Notes under the pieces: model-generated
Seen by the model: the letters and a program-made list of their open reading frames with translations, nothing else
Told to the model about the DNA's origin: nothing
The model's database searches: none
Shown: positions 26,246-35,353 of the stretch, in pieces
How positions within the stretch are numbered: position 1 is the stretch's first letter
Layout of the letters: every line of letters starts with the position of its first letter
DNA from: JAVBMB01 sp031552995
Lineage (GTDB): Bacteria; Bacillota; Clostridia; Oscillospirales; Butyricicoccaceae
Reading direction: 5' to 3'
NCBI GenBank assembly: GCA_031552995.1
Contig: JAVBMB010000080.1
Span: forward strand, 1 to 64,000
DNA: 64,000 bases
Position numbers and translations under genes: made by a program

Positions 26246-27315
26246 TGCTCTATGCCATAATCCTTGTCGTCATTGCGCTTTTTGTGCAGCGCTATGTGCT
26301 GAACCACGGGATTGACGGCGTCGGCTACAGCCGCACGGTGTCCGAGCCGACCGTCGAGCCGCGGCAGCCGTTTGACGTAATCACATGTATCGATAACCCC
26401 GGCTGGCGGCCGATCGCGTTTATTAAACTGCGCGAGAGCGTGCCCGACACCATGGAACTGCTGAGCGACGGGCTGAATGTGATTGCCGACAGCCGCGGGC
26501 ACAAAAGCCTGGTATCGTCAATATATCTGATGCCGCGCCAGAAGCTGACACGGCGTTTTTCTGCATGCCTCCCGCGCCGCGGCAGGTATTTTTTGCGCGG
26601 ATCTCAGCTCTCCGGCGGGGATTTTCTCGGTCTGCACGAGAACACAGCCCAGTACGATATTTTCAGCGAGATTATCGTCGTGCCGGCGCCCGCAAACTAC
26701 GACGGCGTACTCGACACGCTTGGCGGGTTTCTTGGGGATATCTCGGTCAGCCGTTTCATCATGGAAGACCCGGTTTTGACGCTTGGCTACCGCGAATACA
26801 CGATGCGCGAACCGCAGAAGATGATATCGTGGACGCAGAGCGCCAGCAAAAACCGGCTGATGGTGAAAAAATATGACTATACGCTTGAGCTGACTGTGAC
26901 GGTGCTGCTGAACATCGATTGCGCCGCGCGCGGCGAGGAGGGCGACCGCCTTATCGAGCTTTGCTATTCGCTTGCGCGCACGGTATGCGCGACGCTTGAG
27001 GAGCGCGGCATTCAATATGACTTTATCACAAACGCCATGGCCGCCGGCGCGTTTTCGTTATGGAGCGCCATCGGCGAGGGGCTTGGCACAAAGCACTTTA
27101 TGACGATACTTGAAGGGCTCGGCCGCGCGACATATGTCAGCAGCGAGCCGTTTGACCGCACGCTTATGCGCGCGGCGCAGCGCGCGCAGCAGGGGCGGTC
27201 GTATATAATCATCACGCCGGGCGGCGCGGACGGCTTTGCCTATTGGCAGGCCAGGCTTCAGGATATCACCGGCGGACGCATATGCGTAATAGACGCGGCG
27301 GAGGTGAGCATATGA
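26245..27315 (+). CDS. DUF58 domain protein
   Basis: A 356-residue protein with a short N-terminal hydrophobic helix (about 2-18), an immunoglobulin-like middle section and the DUF58 signature around REYTMREPQKMISWTQSA (about 190-207). DUF58 proteins have a von Willebrand factor A-like fold and are coupled to MoxR ATPases. Its ATG overlaps the moxR stop and its TGA overlaps the next ATG, so the three are tightly coupled. Specific function unknown. Confidence 0.88.
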   Translation: MLYAIILVVIALFVQRYVLNHGIDGVGYSRTVSEPTVEPRQPFDVITCIDNPGWRPIAFIKLRESVPDTMELLSDGLNVIADSRGHKSLVSSIYLMPRQKLTRRFSACLPRRGRYFLRGSQLSGGDFLGLHENTAQYDIFSEIIVVPAPANYDGVLDTLGGFLGDISVSRFIMEDPVLTLGYREYTMREPQKMISWTQSASKNRLMVKKYDYTLELTVTVLLNIDCAARGEEGDRLIELCYSLARTVCATLEERGIQYDFITNAMAAGAFSLWSAIGEGLGTKHFMTILEGLGRATYVSSEPFDRTLMRAAQRAQQGRSYIIITPGGADGFAYWQARLQDITGGRICVIDAAEVSI

Positions 27316-28550
27316 GCCTTGTTTTTGCGCTTAAGATGATTGGCGACCTGTCGTTTTATCTGTATTTTGCCTCGTTTTTCGCCTCGATATTCGGCCTTGA
27401 CCGGCTGCTGTTAATCCCGCTTCTTGTCATGGTTCTCAGCTCAACGCTGTGCCGTATGCTCAGGCACAGGGGTGCTGTGCGCTTTCTTCCTCTTGCGCTG
27501 ATTGGGCTGTGCGCTTTTTATGTCAACTCTTCGGCTGCCGCTGTAACACTTCTGCTGCCGGCAGCATATACTGTATATACGGTCGCGGCGGGTCTTTACG
27601 ACGTCGAGGCAAGCCGTCAGCGCAGCACCTTTCTTGCGCTTGTCAAGTTCATGGCCATTCTGCCGGTTTTGTCGCTTGTGCTGTCGATGCGCCTGCTGTT
27701 TGAAAGGCTGTCGCTGCCGTTTGGGTTGATGTACTTGCTTTGCGGCGTATTCCTGCTGCGCATGCTGCGGCACGAATCCGAGGTCTATTCGCAGACGCGG
27801 TTCCGGGTGATTAACGGCCTCAGCCTCGGCGCTGTCTGCCTTGTCGGCCTGCTGCTTAGCTCCAATATGTTTTTCGCGGCCCTTGGCGGGCTGTTCAACG
27901 GCATCTACACATATATCGTCTCCCCTTTGCTCATGTTGACGGCGTACATACTTGTAGGGATTATCTGGCTCGTCGGGCCGTTTTTCCGCTGGCTGTTCAG
28001 CCTGCTCAAGCGGGGGGACATCGAACCCCCGCCGGAACAGGAGCAACCCGGCACCGGTGAAAATGAGTTCTTCGACATCCTTAACCAAGGCTCATCCGCC
28101 ATGTTCGAGCGCATAATGACGGCCCTGCTCATCGTCGCGTTGATTGTAGCCGCCATCTATATCTTCCGCAAGCTGCGGGGGCAAAAGGCGCCTGCCGGCG
28201 CTGTAAGCGGCGTCACGCAGACGCGCACTCGCATAGAAACGCCGTCCGGAGCTCTGCGCACTTTGCTTCCGTCGCTCGACGCGCGCAGCAGGATACGCGC
28301 GGTTTACAGGCGGTTTTTGACGCTATACCGCTCGTACGGGCTGTTCCTTGGCGCGGATTCGACAAGCGCATCGGTGCTTAAGCAAGCGAAAAAGCAGTAT
28401 TGGTGTCCCGAAGATCAGGCGGAGCGCATGCGTGAAATCTATATATCGGCCAGGTATTCCGAAAATACACCTGCCGGCGCCGACATAAAAGAGATGCAGC
28501 GCTGCTATTCCGAGATAAAGGCAGTTGAAAAAAAGTCGCGCTTCAAATAA
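27312..28550 (+). CDS. Multi-pass membrane protein with DUF4129-like C-terminus
   Basis: A 412-residue protein with about seven hydrophobic segments (between residues 5 and 230), a further helix near 262-282 and a cytoplasmic C-terminal domain. The tail (AVYRRFLTLYRSYG, then YISARYSENTP) resembles the DUF4129 domain found at the end of transglutaminase-like membrane proteins in MoxR operons, but no transglutaminase core is present, so this is a reduced version. The ATG overlaps the DUF58 stop as ATGA and is preceded by GGAGGTGAGC. It presumably completes a MoxR-controlled membrane complex. Confidence 0.7.
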   Translation: MSLVFALKMIGDLSFYLYFASFFASIFGLDRLLLIPLLVMVLSSTLCRMLRHRGAVRFLPLALIGLCAFYVNSSAAAVTLLLPAAYTVYTVAAGLYDVEASRQRSTFLALVKFMAILPVLSLVLSMRLLFERLSLPFGLMYLLCGVFLLRMLRHESEVYSQTRFRVINGLSLGAVCLVGLLLSSNMFFAALGGLFNGIYTYIVSPLLMLTAYILVGIIWLVGPFFRWLFSLLKRGDIEPPPEQEQPGTGENEFFDILNQGSSAMFERIMTALLIVALIVAAIYIFRKLRGQKAPAGAVSGVTQTRTRIETPSGALRTLLPSLDARSRIRAVYRRFLTLYRSYGLFLGADSTSASVLKQAKKQYWCPEDQAERMREIYISARYSENTPAGADIKEMQRCYSEIKAVEKKSRFK

Positions 28551-28593
28551 CGGGCCGGGCTGCCCGGCATACTCCAACCCAGAGGTGAAGTGA

Positions 28594-29292
28594 ATGAAGA
28601 AATCCATAGGTATTCTTGGCGGCATGGGGCCGCTTGCAACCGCCGATCTGTTTACGAAGATTGTCCTGTCCACCCGGGCCGAGAACGATAACGGGCATAT
28701 ACGCGTTTTTATGGACAACAACCCTGCCATACCCGACCGGACCGCCGCTATACTGTCGGGCGGAATAGACCCGCTGCCGGCGATGGCCGGTGCGCTTAAA
28801 TCGCTGGAGGCGTGCGGCGCCGACTGCGTCGTTATGCCGTGCAATACGGCGCACTATTTTTTGCCCCGTCTGAAAGAACTGACCTCACTGCCGTTTATCA
28901 GCATACTTGAGGAGACCGCCAAGGCCTGCGCCGCGTGCTTCCCCGGCAAGACGGCGGCTCTGCTGGGTACAACCGGCACATACGCCACCGGAATATACGA
29001 CGGGCCGCTTGGTGAAAACGGCATATCATACATAACGCCGGATGAACAGGGACGCGCCGCGCTGATGGAGCTGATTTACGCCGTTAAAGCCGGGCGAGAT
29101 ATTGAATCGATGCGCGGCCTGTTTGAAAACACGCTTGGCGCGCTGCGCGGGCGCGGAGCCGACTACTTTATCCTCGGCTGTACCGAGCTTCCCATCGTAG
29201 CCGGTGCGCTGCAAAGCTGCGGCCCGTTTGTTGACCCGACACAGGAGCAGGCATTTGCCGCCATCCGCTTTTGCGGATATCAGGTGAAATAA
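28594..29292 (+). CDS. Aspartate/glutamate racemase family protein
   Basis: A 232-residue protein starting MKKSIGILGGMGPLAT. The two catalytic cysteines are visible: Cys83 in MPCNTAHYF and a second near 195 in LGCTELPIV. This places it with the aspartate/hydantoin racemases rather than MurI, whose motifs differ. D-aspartate is used in peptidoglycan cross-bridges in some Firmicutes, but a broad amino-acid racemase role is equally possible. ATG follows AGAGGTGAAGTGA, 43 bases after the preceding gene, probably cotranscribed. Confidence 0.88.
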   Translation: MKKSIGILGGMGPLATADLFTKIVLSTRAENDNGHIRVFMDNNPAIPDRTAAILSGGIDPLPAMAGALKSLEACGADCVVMPCNTAHYFLPRLKELTSLPFISILEETAKACAACFPGKTAALLGTTGTYATGIYDGPLGENGISYITPDEQGRAALMELIYAVKAGRDIESMRGLFENTLGALRGRGADYFILGCTELPIVAGALQSCGPFVDPTQEQAFAAIRFCGYQVK

Positions 29293-29296
29293 AATT

Positions 29297-29340
29297 ACAC
29301 AAAATATGCGGCGGTGCAATATCCGCCGCGTGTTTTGTGT
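29297..29340. terminator. Bidirectional terminator after the racemase gene
   Basis: A two-part hairpin: 8-bp A/T-rich arms (29297-29304 with 29333-29340) around a 7-bp GC stem (29308-29314 with 29323-29329), starting just past the racemase stop. The outer arms supply U-rich tracts on both strands. Confidence 0.75.
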
Positions 29341-29429
29341 CAAAGAACGGATTTCAGGAAGCTAATCCCCGTAAGGCTGAAAAACAGATAACTTGTCTAA
29401 AATCTGTCAGGCCGGGCATGATTTTCGGC

Positions 29430-29453
29430 AAAGGCGGCAGCGGCGCCTTTTTT
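29430..29453 (+). terminator. Second plus-strand terminator
   Basis: AAAGGCG (29430-29436) pairs with CGCCTTT (29444-29450), followed by TTT to give a six-base T run. It is a backup for the racemase transcript. Confidence 0.6.
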
Positions 29454-29504
29454 GACGGTATAGCCCCGGCACAGTAACGCCGCTTGTATGCTGCCGGATA
29501 TTTT

Positions 29505-29534
29505 AAGCGGGCGGACATGACGTCCGCCCGCCTT
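29505..29534 (-). terminator. Hairpin after the aldo/keto reductase gene
   Basis: A 9-bp GC stem (29508-29516 with 29522-29530, 5-base loop) 17-43 bases past the minus-strand stop, flanked by AAG/CTT. The following minus-strand tract (TTAAAATATC) is only weakly U-rich. Confidence 0.5.
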
Positions 29535-29550
29535 ATGGTTTTCATCCGCT

Positions 29551-30579
29551 TTAAAGCAGACCTTTTGCCGCGCAGAAGCTGTTGAAAAACGCCACATTTT
29601 CTCTGACAAGGCGCGGTGTGTCCAGCTGATACGGGCATACAGAGCCGCATGCGCCGCATTCGGTGCAGCTTGCGGCAAGCTTCATTTTCTCCATCCATGC
29701 GGGCGTCGTATATCCCTGCCACGGCGCGCGACCGAGCAAAAGCTCCATACGCGCGACGTTATTGATCTCGATGCCCATCGGGCATCCCGGCGCGCAGTAT
29801 CCGCAGCCCCGGCAGAAATTACCGGACAGCGCCTGCTTGTCGGCGTCTATTATCGCCGCAAGCTCCGGCGTCATAACAACCCCCTCGGCCGAAAAATCGA
29901 GGAAGTCCTGCAGCTGGCTCTTGCTCTGCACTCCCCAAATCGGCAATACATTCGGATACTGCGCCATGAACGCGAACGCGGCGCGCGGGCTGGAAACAAG
30001 CCCGCCGTTCAGCGCCTTCATGGCTATAAGGCCGACATTTTTCTCCCGGCAAATGTCAATCAGCTCAAGGTCTTTATCCGCCGACAGGTACCCCAGCGGG
30101 AACTGAACAGTATCATACATCCCGCTGCGCGCCGCCGCTGCCGCCACATCGATGCGGTGGGACGTGATGCCGATAAAACGCGCTTTTCCGAGCTTTTTTG
30201 CCTGAAGCAGAGCCTGGTACGTGCCGTCTTTGTCATCACTGTCGGGGAGCTGGCGCACATCGTGAAGCTGCATGATGTCGACATAGTTTGTCTTCATGTT
30301 GCTCAGCGAAATATCAAGCTCATCGAGCATGCCCTGATATGTTCTGTTCATGCTTTTCGTAGCGATAATAATATCGGAGCGCATATCGCTGAGCGCAATG
30401 CCGATTTTCTCTTCGCTGTCGGTGTAAAAACGGGCCGTGTCATAGAAGTTTATGCCGCGCTCATACGCCATACGCAATATGCCGACAGCGGTCTGCGTAT
30501 CGCACCGCTGAATCGGCAGGGCGCCGAATCCGTTTTCGCTGACTTCAATCCCGGTACGGCCAAGTATCTTGGTTTTCAT
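29551..30579 (-). CDS. Aldo/keto reductase with C-terminal 2[4Fe-4S] module
   Basis: A 342-residue protein with an N-terminal aldo/keto reductase barrel (MKTKILGRTGIEVS; catalytic Asp/Tyr in FYDTARFY, Lys in ATKS, His in MQLHDV) and a C-terminal ferredoxin-like segment with CRGCGYCAPGCPMGI and CTECGACGSVCP (about 270-325). Such fusions are widespread in anaerobes, and are thought to exchange electrons between an NAD(P)H or substrate site and ferredoxin, but their physiological substrates are unknown. ATG after GAGGGAAGAAGC. It follows the phosphoglucomutase gene by 10 bases, so both are on one transcript. Confidence 0.9.
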   Translation of the reverse strand: MKTKILGRTGIEVSENGFGALPIQRCDTQTAVGILRMAYERGINFYDTARFYTDSEEKIGIALSDMRSDIIIATKSMNRTYQGMLDELDISLSNMKTNYVDIMQLHDVRQLPDSDDKDGTYQALLQAKKLGKARFIGITSHRIDVAAAAARSGMYDTVQFPLGYLSADKDLELIDICREKNVGLIAMKALNGGLVSSPRAAFAFMAQYPNVLPIWGVQSKSQLQDFLDFSAEGVVMTPELAAIIDADKQALSGNFCRGCGYCAPGCPMGIEINNVARMELLLGRAPWQGYTTPAWMEKMKLAASCTECGACGSVCPYQLDTPRLVRENVAFFNSFCAAKGLL

Positions 30580-30589
30580 GCTTCTTCCC

Positions 30590-32314
30590 TCAAATCCTTA
30601 ATGTATCTTCGGCCTCGCCGGCATATCGCGCCGCCAGCAGCCTCGCTTCGTCAAGCGATTTGCCGACAGTGTGGATGTATAGCTTTATCTTGGGCTCGGT
30701 GCCGGACGGACGGACAATCAGCACCGTGTCATCACTAAGCTCGTAGTATAGCACATCCATGCCTCGCTTGTCCAGCTTCGAGCGCATGTTCATTTTTACT
30801 ACTATTTGCTCTCCCCGCAGGAAGTCTTTTATAACCACGACACGCTCACCGCTTATCACCTTTGGCGGCATATCGCGCAGGTTTTTCATGATGTTATCCA
30901 TCCTAAGCATGCCCTGCTGCCCGGGGAACATCACGCTGATGGTCTTTTCCTGAAAATATCCGTGCCTGCGCCACAGCGCGTCTAGCGCCTGTGTCAGCAT
31001 ATTGCCGCGTGTGTAGTGATATGCAGCCATTTCTGCAATAAGCATCGATGCCGTGATGCCGTCCTTATCGCGCACGTGGTTGCCCGCCATATACCCGATG
31101 GCCTCTTCGTAAGCCAGCAGATATCCGCGCCCGGCGCGCTCCAGCTCGGCGACCTTCTCTGCCATAAAACGGAAGCCGGTGAATGTCTCCAGCACCTCGG
31201 CGCCGTAATCCTGCGCGACCCGGCGAGACAGGCGGCCTGTGACGACCGTCTGGATAATCGTCGGCAATTCGGGCATCGTGCCCTGCGCAGCGTTCGCCCC
31301 AAGGATATAGTCGCACAGCAGCCCGCCGATTTGATTGCCGGTAAGCGGCACATATTCGCCGGCCTCATCGCGAGCTACTACCGCGACACGGTCGGCATCG
31401 GGGTCGGTGCCGATGACGGCGTAAGCGCCAACCTGTTTTGCCTGCTCGACAGCAAGTGCAAAGCCCTCGGGGTCCTCGGGGTTTGGGTTGCTGATTGTCG
31501 GGAATGTGCCGTCGGGCTCCATCTGCTGCTCGACATATCCGACATTTTTAAACCCGGCCTGCGCGAACACCTGCGGCATGACAGCACCGCCTACACCGTG
31601 AAACGGCGTGTATACAAGCTTCATATCCCGCGCCGATTCGGCGTATGAACCGGCCACTTTGTTTTTCAGCACGGCGTCGATATACAGCTTATCGACCTCC
31701 TTGCCCATGAACTTAATCATGCCGTTTTGCGAGCCGAGCGAGAATGATATGCCCGGCCTGCACTCAAGCGGAGGATAAGCCGCCATGAGCGCCGCGACCT
31801 CATCTGCGCGCTCAAGCGACAGCTGCGCGCCGTCGCTCCAGTACGCTTTAAAGCCGTTATATTCCTTTGGGTTGTGGCTCGCCGTGATGTTTATTCCGCC
31901 GTCCGCGCCGAAATGGCGCACGGCAAACGACAGCTGCGGCGTCGGCCGCGGCTCTAAAAACATCAGCACCCTGATACCCATCCCGGCAAGGACGCGCGCC
32001 GCTTCCCGCGAGAAATCGCGCGAAGACGGGCGGCAGTCGAAGCACAGGCACACCAGCGGCGGCACAGTCTTCGCCGCGTGGCGCGTCACCGACTCGCCAA
32101 ACCCCCACACCGCCTGACGGACGGTATAGATATTCATCCTGTTTGTACCCATGCCGACGATTCCGCGAAGCCCGGCTGTGCCGAACTCGAGTGTGCGGAA
32201 AAAACGGTCCTCTCTCTCGGCGGCATCGGCCGAAAGCTCATCAAGCTCGCGGCGCTCGGCATCCTTTATCGCTGAGGACAGTCTCCATTCGTTATATACG
32301 CTCTCAAAATCCAT
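30590..32314 (-). CDS. Phosphoglucomutase / phosphomannomutase (PGM2-like, long form)
   Basis: A 574-residue alpha-D-phosphohexomutase. The active-site serine is in TASHNPKEYNG, the metal loop is GTDPDADRVAV, the sugar-binding loop YEEAIGY and the phosphate-binding RPSGTEPKIKLY near the C-terminus, so all four domains are intact. The length matches the long PGM2/PgcA-type enzymes. It interconverts glucose 1- and 6-phosphate for cell-envelope glycopolymers and storage. The ATG at 32314 follows CAGAGGTGAATGT; the longer frame has no site. Confidence 0.92.
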   Translation of the reverse strand: MDFESVYNEWRLSSAIKDAERRELDELSADAAEREDRFFRTLEFGTAGLRGIVGMGTNRMNIYTVRQAVWGFGESVTRHAAKTVPPLVCLCFDCRPSSRDFSREAARVLAGMGIRVLMFLEPRPTPQLSFAVRHFGADGGINITASHNPKEYNGFKAYWSDGAQLSLERADEVAALMAAYPPLECRPGISFSLGSQNGMIKFMGKEVDKLYIDAVLKNKVAGSYAESARDMKLVYTPFHGVGGAVMPQVFAQAGFKNVGYVEQQMEPDGTFPTISNPNPEDPEGFALAVEQAKQVGAYAVIGTDPDADRVAVVARDEAGEYVPLTGNQIGGLLCDYILGANAAQGTMPELPTIIQTVVTGRLSRRVAQDYGAEVLETFTGFRFMAEKVAELERAGRGYLLAYEEAIGYMAGNHVRDKDGITASMLIAEMAAYHYTRGNMLTQALDALWRRHGYFQEKTISVMFPGQQGMLRMDNIMKNLRDMPPKVISGERVVVIKDFLRGEQIVVKMNMRSKLDKRGMDVLYYELSDDTVLIVRPSGTEPKIKLYIHTVGKSLDEARLLAARYAGEAEDTLRI

Positions 32315-32694
32315 ACATTCACCTCTGAAATGAACCATCATTGACGCGCCCGCATTCAAATGCCGAAGCAGGACGCAATGACTGCGCGCATATGTTTTGC
32401 CTATTATTCCCTGTAGAATCCGTGAAGAGGCAGAAAATTGTACTGCTGTGTTAGTTTATGTATGCAATTCTATATTTAACAAGCGGATTATAGAATCGGC
32501 CTTGCCGTTGTAACACAAGGCTTTGCCGCATGGCTTTGCACAGTGAGCTTACAATGACTCTGTGTCATTGTGGCGCTGTTCTAATGCAATGCGTCAATTA
32601 TGTTTTGCACTTAGCGCCTCTCTGTTTCGAGTGTTCCGTCTGTCCTATCGTTTCATTATATCACTTTTGCGCCATTATTCCAGAAAAAATCTAA
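32315..32694. other. Divergent intergenic region upstream of the hydrogenase cluster
   Basis: About 380 bases without a recognisable gene. A perfect 8-bp hairpin with 5-base loop lies at 32551-32571, not followed by a T run, and the sequence GGCTTTGC occurs twice (near 32519 and 32532). The part near 32390-32500 is AT-rich and may hold the promoter for the phosphoglucomutase gene. Nothing else was recognised. Confidence 0.5.
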
Positions 32695-32723
32695 TTTACA
32701 TTACTATTTTTGTGCGATATAAT
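32695..32723 (+). promoter_or_regulatory. Strong sigma-A promoter for the sensory hydrogenase cluster
   Basis: TTTACA (32695-32700) and perfect TATAAT (32718-32723) with a 17-base spacer; predicted start near 32730, 51 bases before the first ATG. Confidence 0.75.
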
Positions 32724-32730
32724 TAATCTT

Positions 32731-32775
32731 GTGGGTAAACCCACCAACTAAAGGCCTTTGGCCGATTGGAGAAAT
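32731..32775 (+). promoter_or_regulatory. Structured leader able to mask the first ribosome site
   Basis: A GTGGG-TAAA-CCCAC hairpin (32731-32744) starts at the predicted transcript 5' end. A second hairpin pairs CCAA (32744-32747) and GGCC (32753-32756) with GGCC (32760-32763) and TTGG (32766-32769), the last overlapping the TTGGAGA ribosome site. The hairpins share base 32744, so they could compete. Confidence 0.4.
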
Positions 32776-32780
32776 GTTCA

Positions 32781-33128
32781 ATGCTAATCAAAGATATCCA
32801 GGGTCTGCTAAACGCCACAGTGATGTGCGGTGAGGACTTGCTGGACAACAACGTTGAAAAGGCATGCGGCTCAGACCTGATGAGTGACGTCCTTGCTTTT
32901 GGCGGCGGACACGGCGCGCTTGTCACCGGGCTTGTGAACCCGCAGGTTATCCGCACGGCCGAGATGATGGACATATGCTGTGTGGTGTTTGCCCGCGGCA
33001 AATCGCCCGATGAGGTCATGATTAAAATGGCGTGCGAGCGCGATATCGTACTTATGACGAGCAACATGGGCATGCTAAGCGCATGCGGAGAGCTGTACAA
33101 AGCGGGCTTGAGGGATGACCGTGGCTAG
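32781..33128 (+). CDS. DRTGG-domain protein (hydrogenase cluster, first copy)
   Basis: A 115-residue protein starting MLIKDIQGLLNATVMCGED, resembling the DRTGG-type small domains found beside sensory hydrogenases. It has the repeated glycines FGGGHGAL and a Rossmann-like ending (DIVLMTSNMGML). Such domains are thought to bind a small ligand or nucleotide, but the function is unproven. The ATG at 32781 has TTGGAGA upstream. The end overlaps the ATPase gene by 14 bases. A second, more divergent copy lies after the hydrogenase. Confidence 0.8.
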   Translation: MLIKDIQGLLNATVMCGEDLLDNNVEKACGSDLMSDVLAFGGGHGALVTGLVNPQVIRTAEMMDICCVVFARGKSPDEVMIKMACERDIVLMTSNMGMLSACGELYKAGLRDDRG

Positions 33129-33552
33129 TCCTATAGAGATGCTGTTCGCAGTCGACGGAGATGATTTCGCCGCTGCCGGAAGCGCCTCGAGCGATGTAAA
33201 GCGAACACTGAAAAAACTGGGCATGCCGCCCGATGCCATAAAGCGTGTCGCCATATGTATGTACGAGGGCGAGATTAACATGGTTATCCATGCCGACGGC
33301 GGCGAGGCAAAGGTGAATATCTATCCCGACCGGATAGAGATAGCGCTGCTCGATTCCGGCCCCGGAATACCCGACCTTGCCAAGGCGATGCAGGAGGGGT
33401 ATTCCACAGCGAGCGAGGAAGCCCGCAACCTCGGCTTCGGCGCAGGAATGGGCCTGCCGAACATGAAAAAGTTTTCGCACGAGATGAAGGTCGACACAAA
33501 AATCGGTGTCGGCACATCGGTGTATATGACTGTTTTTACCGACAGAGCGTAG
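33115..33552 (+). CDS. Small GHKL ATPase, anti-sigma/RsbW-like kinase fold
   Basis: A 145-residue HATPase_c protein: N-box in YEGEINMVIHA (about 50-60), G1 motif LLDSGPGIPD (about 80-89), and G2 region GAGMGLPNMKKFS (about 113-125). It lacks a histidine phosphotransfer domain, like RsbW or SpoIIAB anti-sigma kinases. In hydrogenase sensory clusters such proteins probably pass the signal to a partner by phosphorylation or binding; the partner is not evident here. An ATG at 33115 inside the previous gene is used, with a GTG at 33121 as the alternative. Confidence 0.85.
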   Translation: MTVASPIEMLFAVDGDDFAAAGSASSDVKRTLKKLGMPPDAIKRVAICMYEGEINMVIHADGGEAKVNIYPDRIEIALLDSGPGIPDLAKAMQEGYSTASEEARNLGFGAGMGLPNMKKFSHEMKVDTKIGVGTSVYMTVFTDRA

Positions 33553-33608
33553 TTTGCCGGTAAACTCGTTTATCCATTTGCGCCTACGGAAAACACGGAG
33601 GTACACAC

Positions 33609-34958
33609 ATGGAGAGGAATCAGTTTCACTCTGTCACGCTGGACATAGACAAGTGCAAGGGATGCACAAACTGTATAAAGGTGTGCCCTACCGAGGCCAT
33701 TCGCGTGAGAAACGGCAAGGCGCACATCATTAAAGAGCGTTGCATCGATTGCGGTCAGTGTATAAAAACCTGTCCGCACAGGGCAAAATCGGCCGTGTGC
33801 GACACATTCGACGATTTGAAACGCTTCAAATATAATATTGCCATGCCGGCGCCCAGCCTTTATGGACAGTTCCACAACCTTGACGACGTAGGGTTTGTGC
33901 TGACAGGGCTTCTTAAAATCGGCTTTGACAAGGTGTTCGAGGTCGCCGCGGCGGCCGAAATAATATCAGACATGACGCGAACGCACTATGCAAGCGGCAA
34001 GGTGATGCCAAAGCCGGCGATATCCTCCGCTTGCCCGACATGCCTGCGGCTGATAAAAAACCGCTTCCCCGAGCTGACGGCCAATGTCGTGCCGCACGCC
34101 GCGCCTGTGGAGCTTGCGGCGATTATGGCACGCAACGAGGCTGTGCTGGAAACCGGGCTTGCGCCCGAGGAAATCGGGGTGTTTTTTATTTCCCCGTGCC
34201 CGGCAAAGGTCACATCGGCGCACTCCCCTCTCGGGCTGAAGACGCCGGTCATCGACGGCGCGATAGCGATTTCCGATGCGTATAAAAGGCTTGTGCCCGC
34301 CATGAACAAGCTGGACAGCCCCGAAGTTCAGCCGACGGCGGGGCTTATAGGCATCGGATGGGCCGTGTCCGGCGGCGAGGGGAACTCTCTGCTTAACCGC
34401 CAGTATCTGGCCGTTGACGGCATTGAAAATGTCATACAAATCCTTGAAGACCTTGAGGATGAAAAGCTGCCCGCGCTCGAGTTTATCGAGATAAACGCCT
34501 GCACACAGGGATGCGTCGGCGGGTGCCTCAATGTCGAAAATCCATACGTCGCAAAGACGCGAATCAAACAGCTGATGCGATATCTGCCGGTATCGCGCAA
34601 CAAATCGGAGCATATCCCCGGCATCGACGACGGGCTGGATTGGGGCTCGGCGCTTGAGTATTCTCCGGCGTGGCAGCTCAGCGGCGGCGATATGGGTTTG
34701 GCGCTTGAAAAGCTTGCCAGGATAAACGAGCTTGACAAATCTCTTCCCGGGCTTGACTGCGCATCCTGCGGGGCGCCGACGTGCCGCGCGCTGGCAGAAG
34801 ATATCGTCATGGGTTTTGCGTCCGAGGAGGACTGCATCTTCCGTATGCGCGAGCGTGTGGAGTATTTCGGCGGCATAAGCGACGCCGAAAACTATCTGCC
34901 GCCCCCGTTTAGAAAGTCGGACGGCAACAACAGAAATAAAAAGGTGGCTGACGTATGA
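33609..34958 (+). CDS. Sensory-type [FeFe]-hydrogenase (HydS/HfsB-like)
   Basis: A 449-residue protein with an N-terminal 2[4Fe-4S] domain (Cys16-Cys26 and Cys45-Cys55), an H-cluster domain, and a C-terminal Fe-S domain (CASCGAPTC, about 384-392, plus Cys409). H-cluster ligands are Cys142 (SSACPTC), Cys197 (SPCPAK), Cys298 and Cys302 (NACTQGC). Compared with catalytic enzymes (TSCCP, MPCTSK), the proton-relay cysteine is Ala141 and the Met of the second motif is Ser195. These are features of the putative sensory groups. ATG after ACGGAGGTACACAC. Neighbours are signalling proteins, not electron-transfer subunits. It is therefore likely a H2 or redox sensor, inferred. Confidence 0.88.
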   Translation: MERNQFHSVTLDIDKCKGCTNCIKVCPTEAIRVRNGKAHIIKERCIDCGQCIKTCPHRAKSAVCDTFDDLKRFKYNIAMPAPSLYGQFHNLDDVGFVLTGLLKIGFDKVFEVAAAAEIISDMTRTHYASGKVMPKPAISSACPTCLRLIKNRFPELTANVVPHAAPVELAAIMARNEAVLETGLAPEEIGVFFISPCPAKVTSAHSPLGLKTPVIDGAIAISDAYKRLVPAMNKLDSPEVQPTAGLIGIGWAVSGGEGNSLLNRQYLAVDGIENVIQILEDLEDEKLPALEFIEINACTQGCVGGCLNVENPYVAKTRIKQLMRYLPVSRNKSEHIPGIDDGLDWGSALEYSPAWQLSGGDMGLALEKLARINELDKSLPGLDCASCGAPTCRALAEDIVMGFASEEDCIFRMRERVEYFGGISDAENYLPPPFRKSDGNNRNKKVADV

Positions 34959-35281
34959 ATATATCTGAAATGACTTCCGCGCTTGCCTTGCGCGTGCTGG
35001 CGAAGGGTGAGGACAGCGCCGTTGCGGGCTGTTATATCGGCGACCTGCTAAGCCGCGTCATCAGCAGGTCTGTCTCGGGCGGTGTGTGGATAACTATAAT
35101 GAACAATATGAATGTCCCGGCCGTGGCGCTGCTGGCCGAGATTACATGCATTATACTCGCCGAGGATGTCGAGCCTATGGAGGGTGTTGCGGAAAAATGC
35201 GCCGATGAAGGCATATGGCTGCTCGGCAGCACCGGCAGCGCCTACGAGTTGGCGTGCGCTTTGAAAGACCTCGGCATCTGA
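34955..35281 (+). CDS. DRTGG-like domain protein (second copy)
   Basis: A 108-residue protein, MNISEMTSALALRVLAKGED onward, with a C-terminal GIWLLGSTGSAYELA segment. The order hydrogenase-DRTGG-PHP is recurrent in clostridia. It overlaps the hydrogenase stop as ATGA, with AAGGTGG upstream, so they are made together. It is shorter and more divergent than the first copy; ligand and role are unknown. Confidence 0.75.
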   Translation: MNISEMTSALALRVLAKGEDSAVAGCYIGDLLSRVISRSVSGGVWITIMNNMNVPAVALLAEITCIILAEDVEPMEGVAEKCADEGIWLLGSTGSAYELACALKDLGI

Positions 35282-35353
35282 CGGAAGCGTCACGCCTCAG
35301 GCGCCCGTTATAACGCATGTTATTTTTCCAGCACCCTCATCAAAGGAGGCGCT

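Noticed and set aside
32695..32735. Rex operator at the sensory hydrogenase promoter
   Set aside because: TTGTGCGATATAATTAA resembles one half-site only; the second half (TCACAA-like) is missing.
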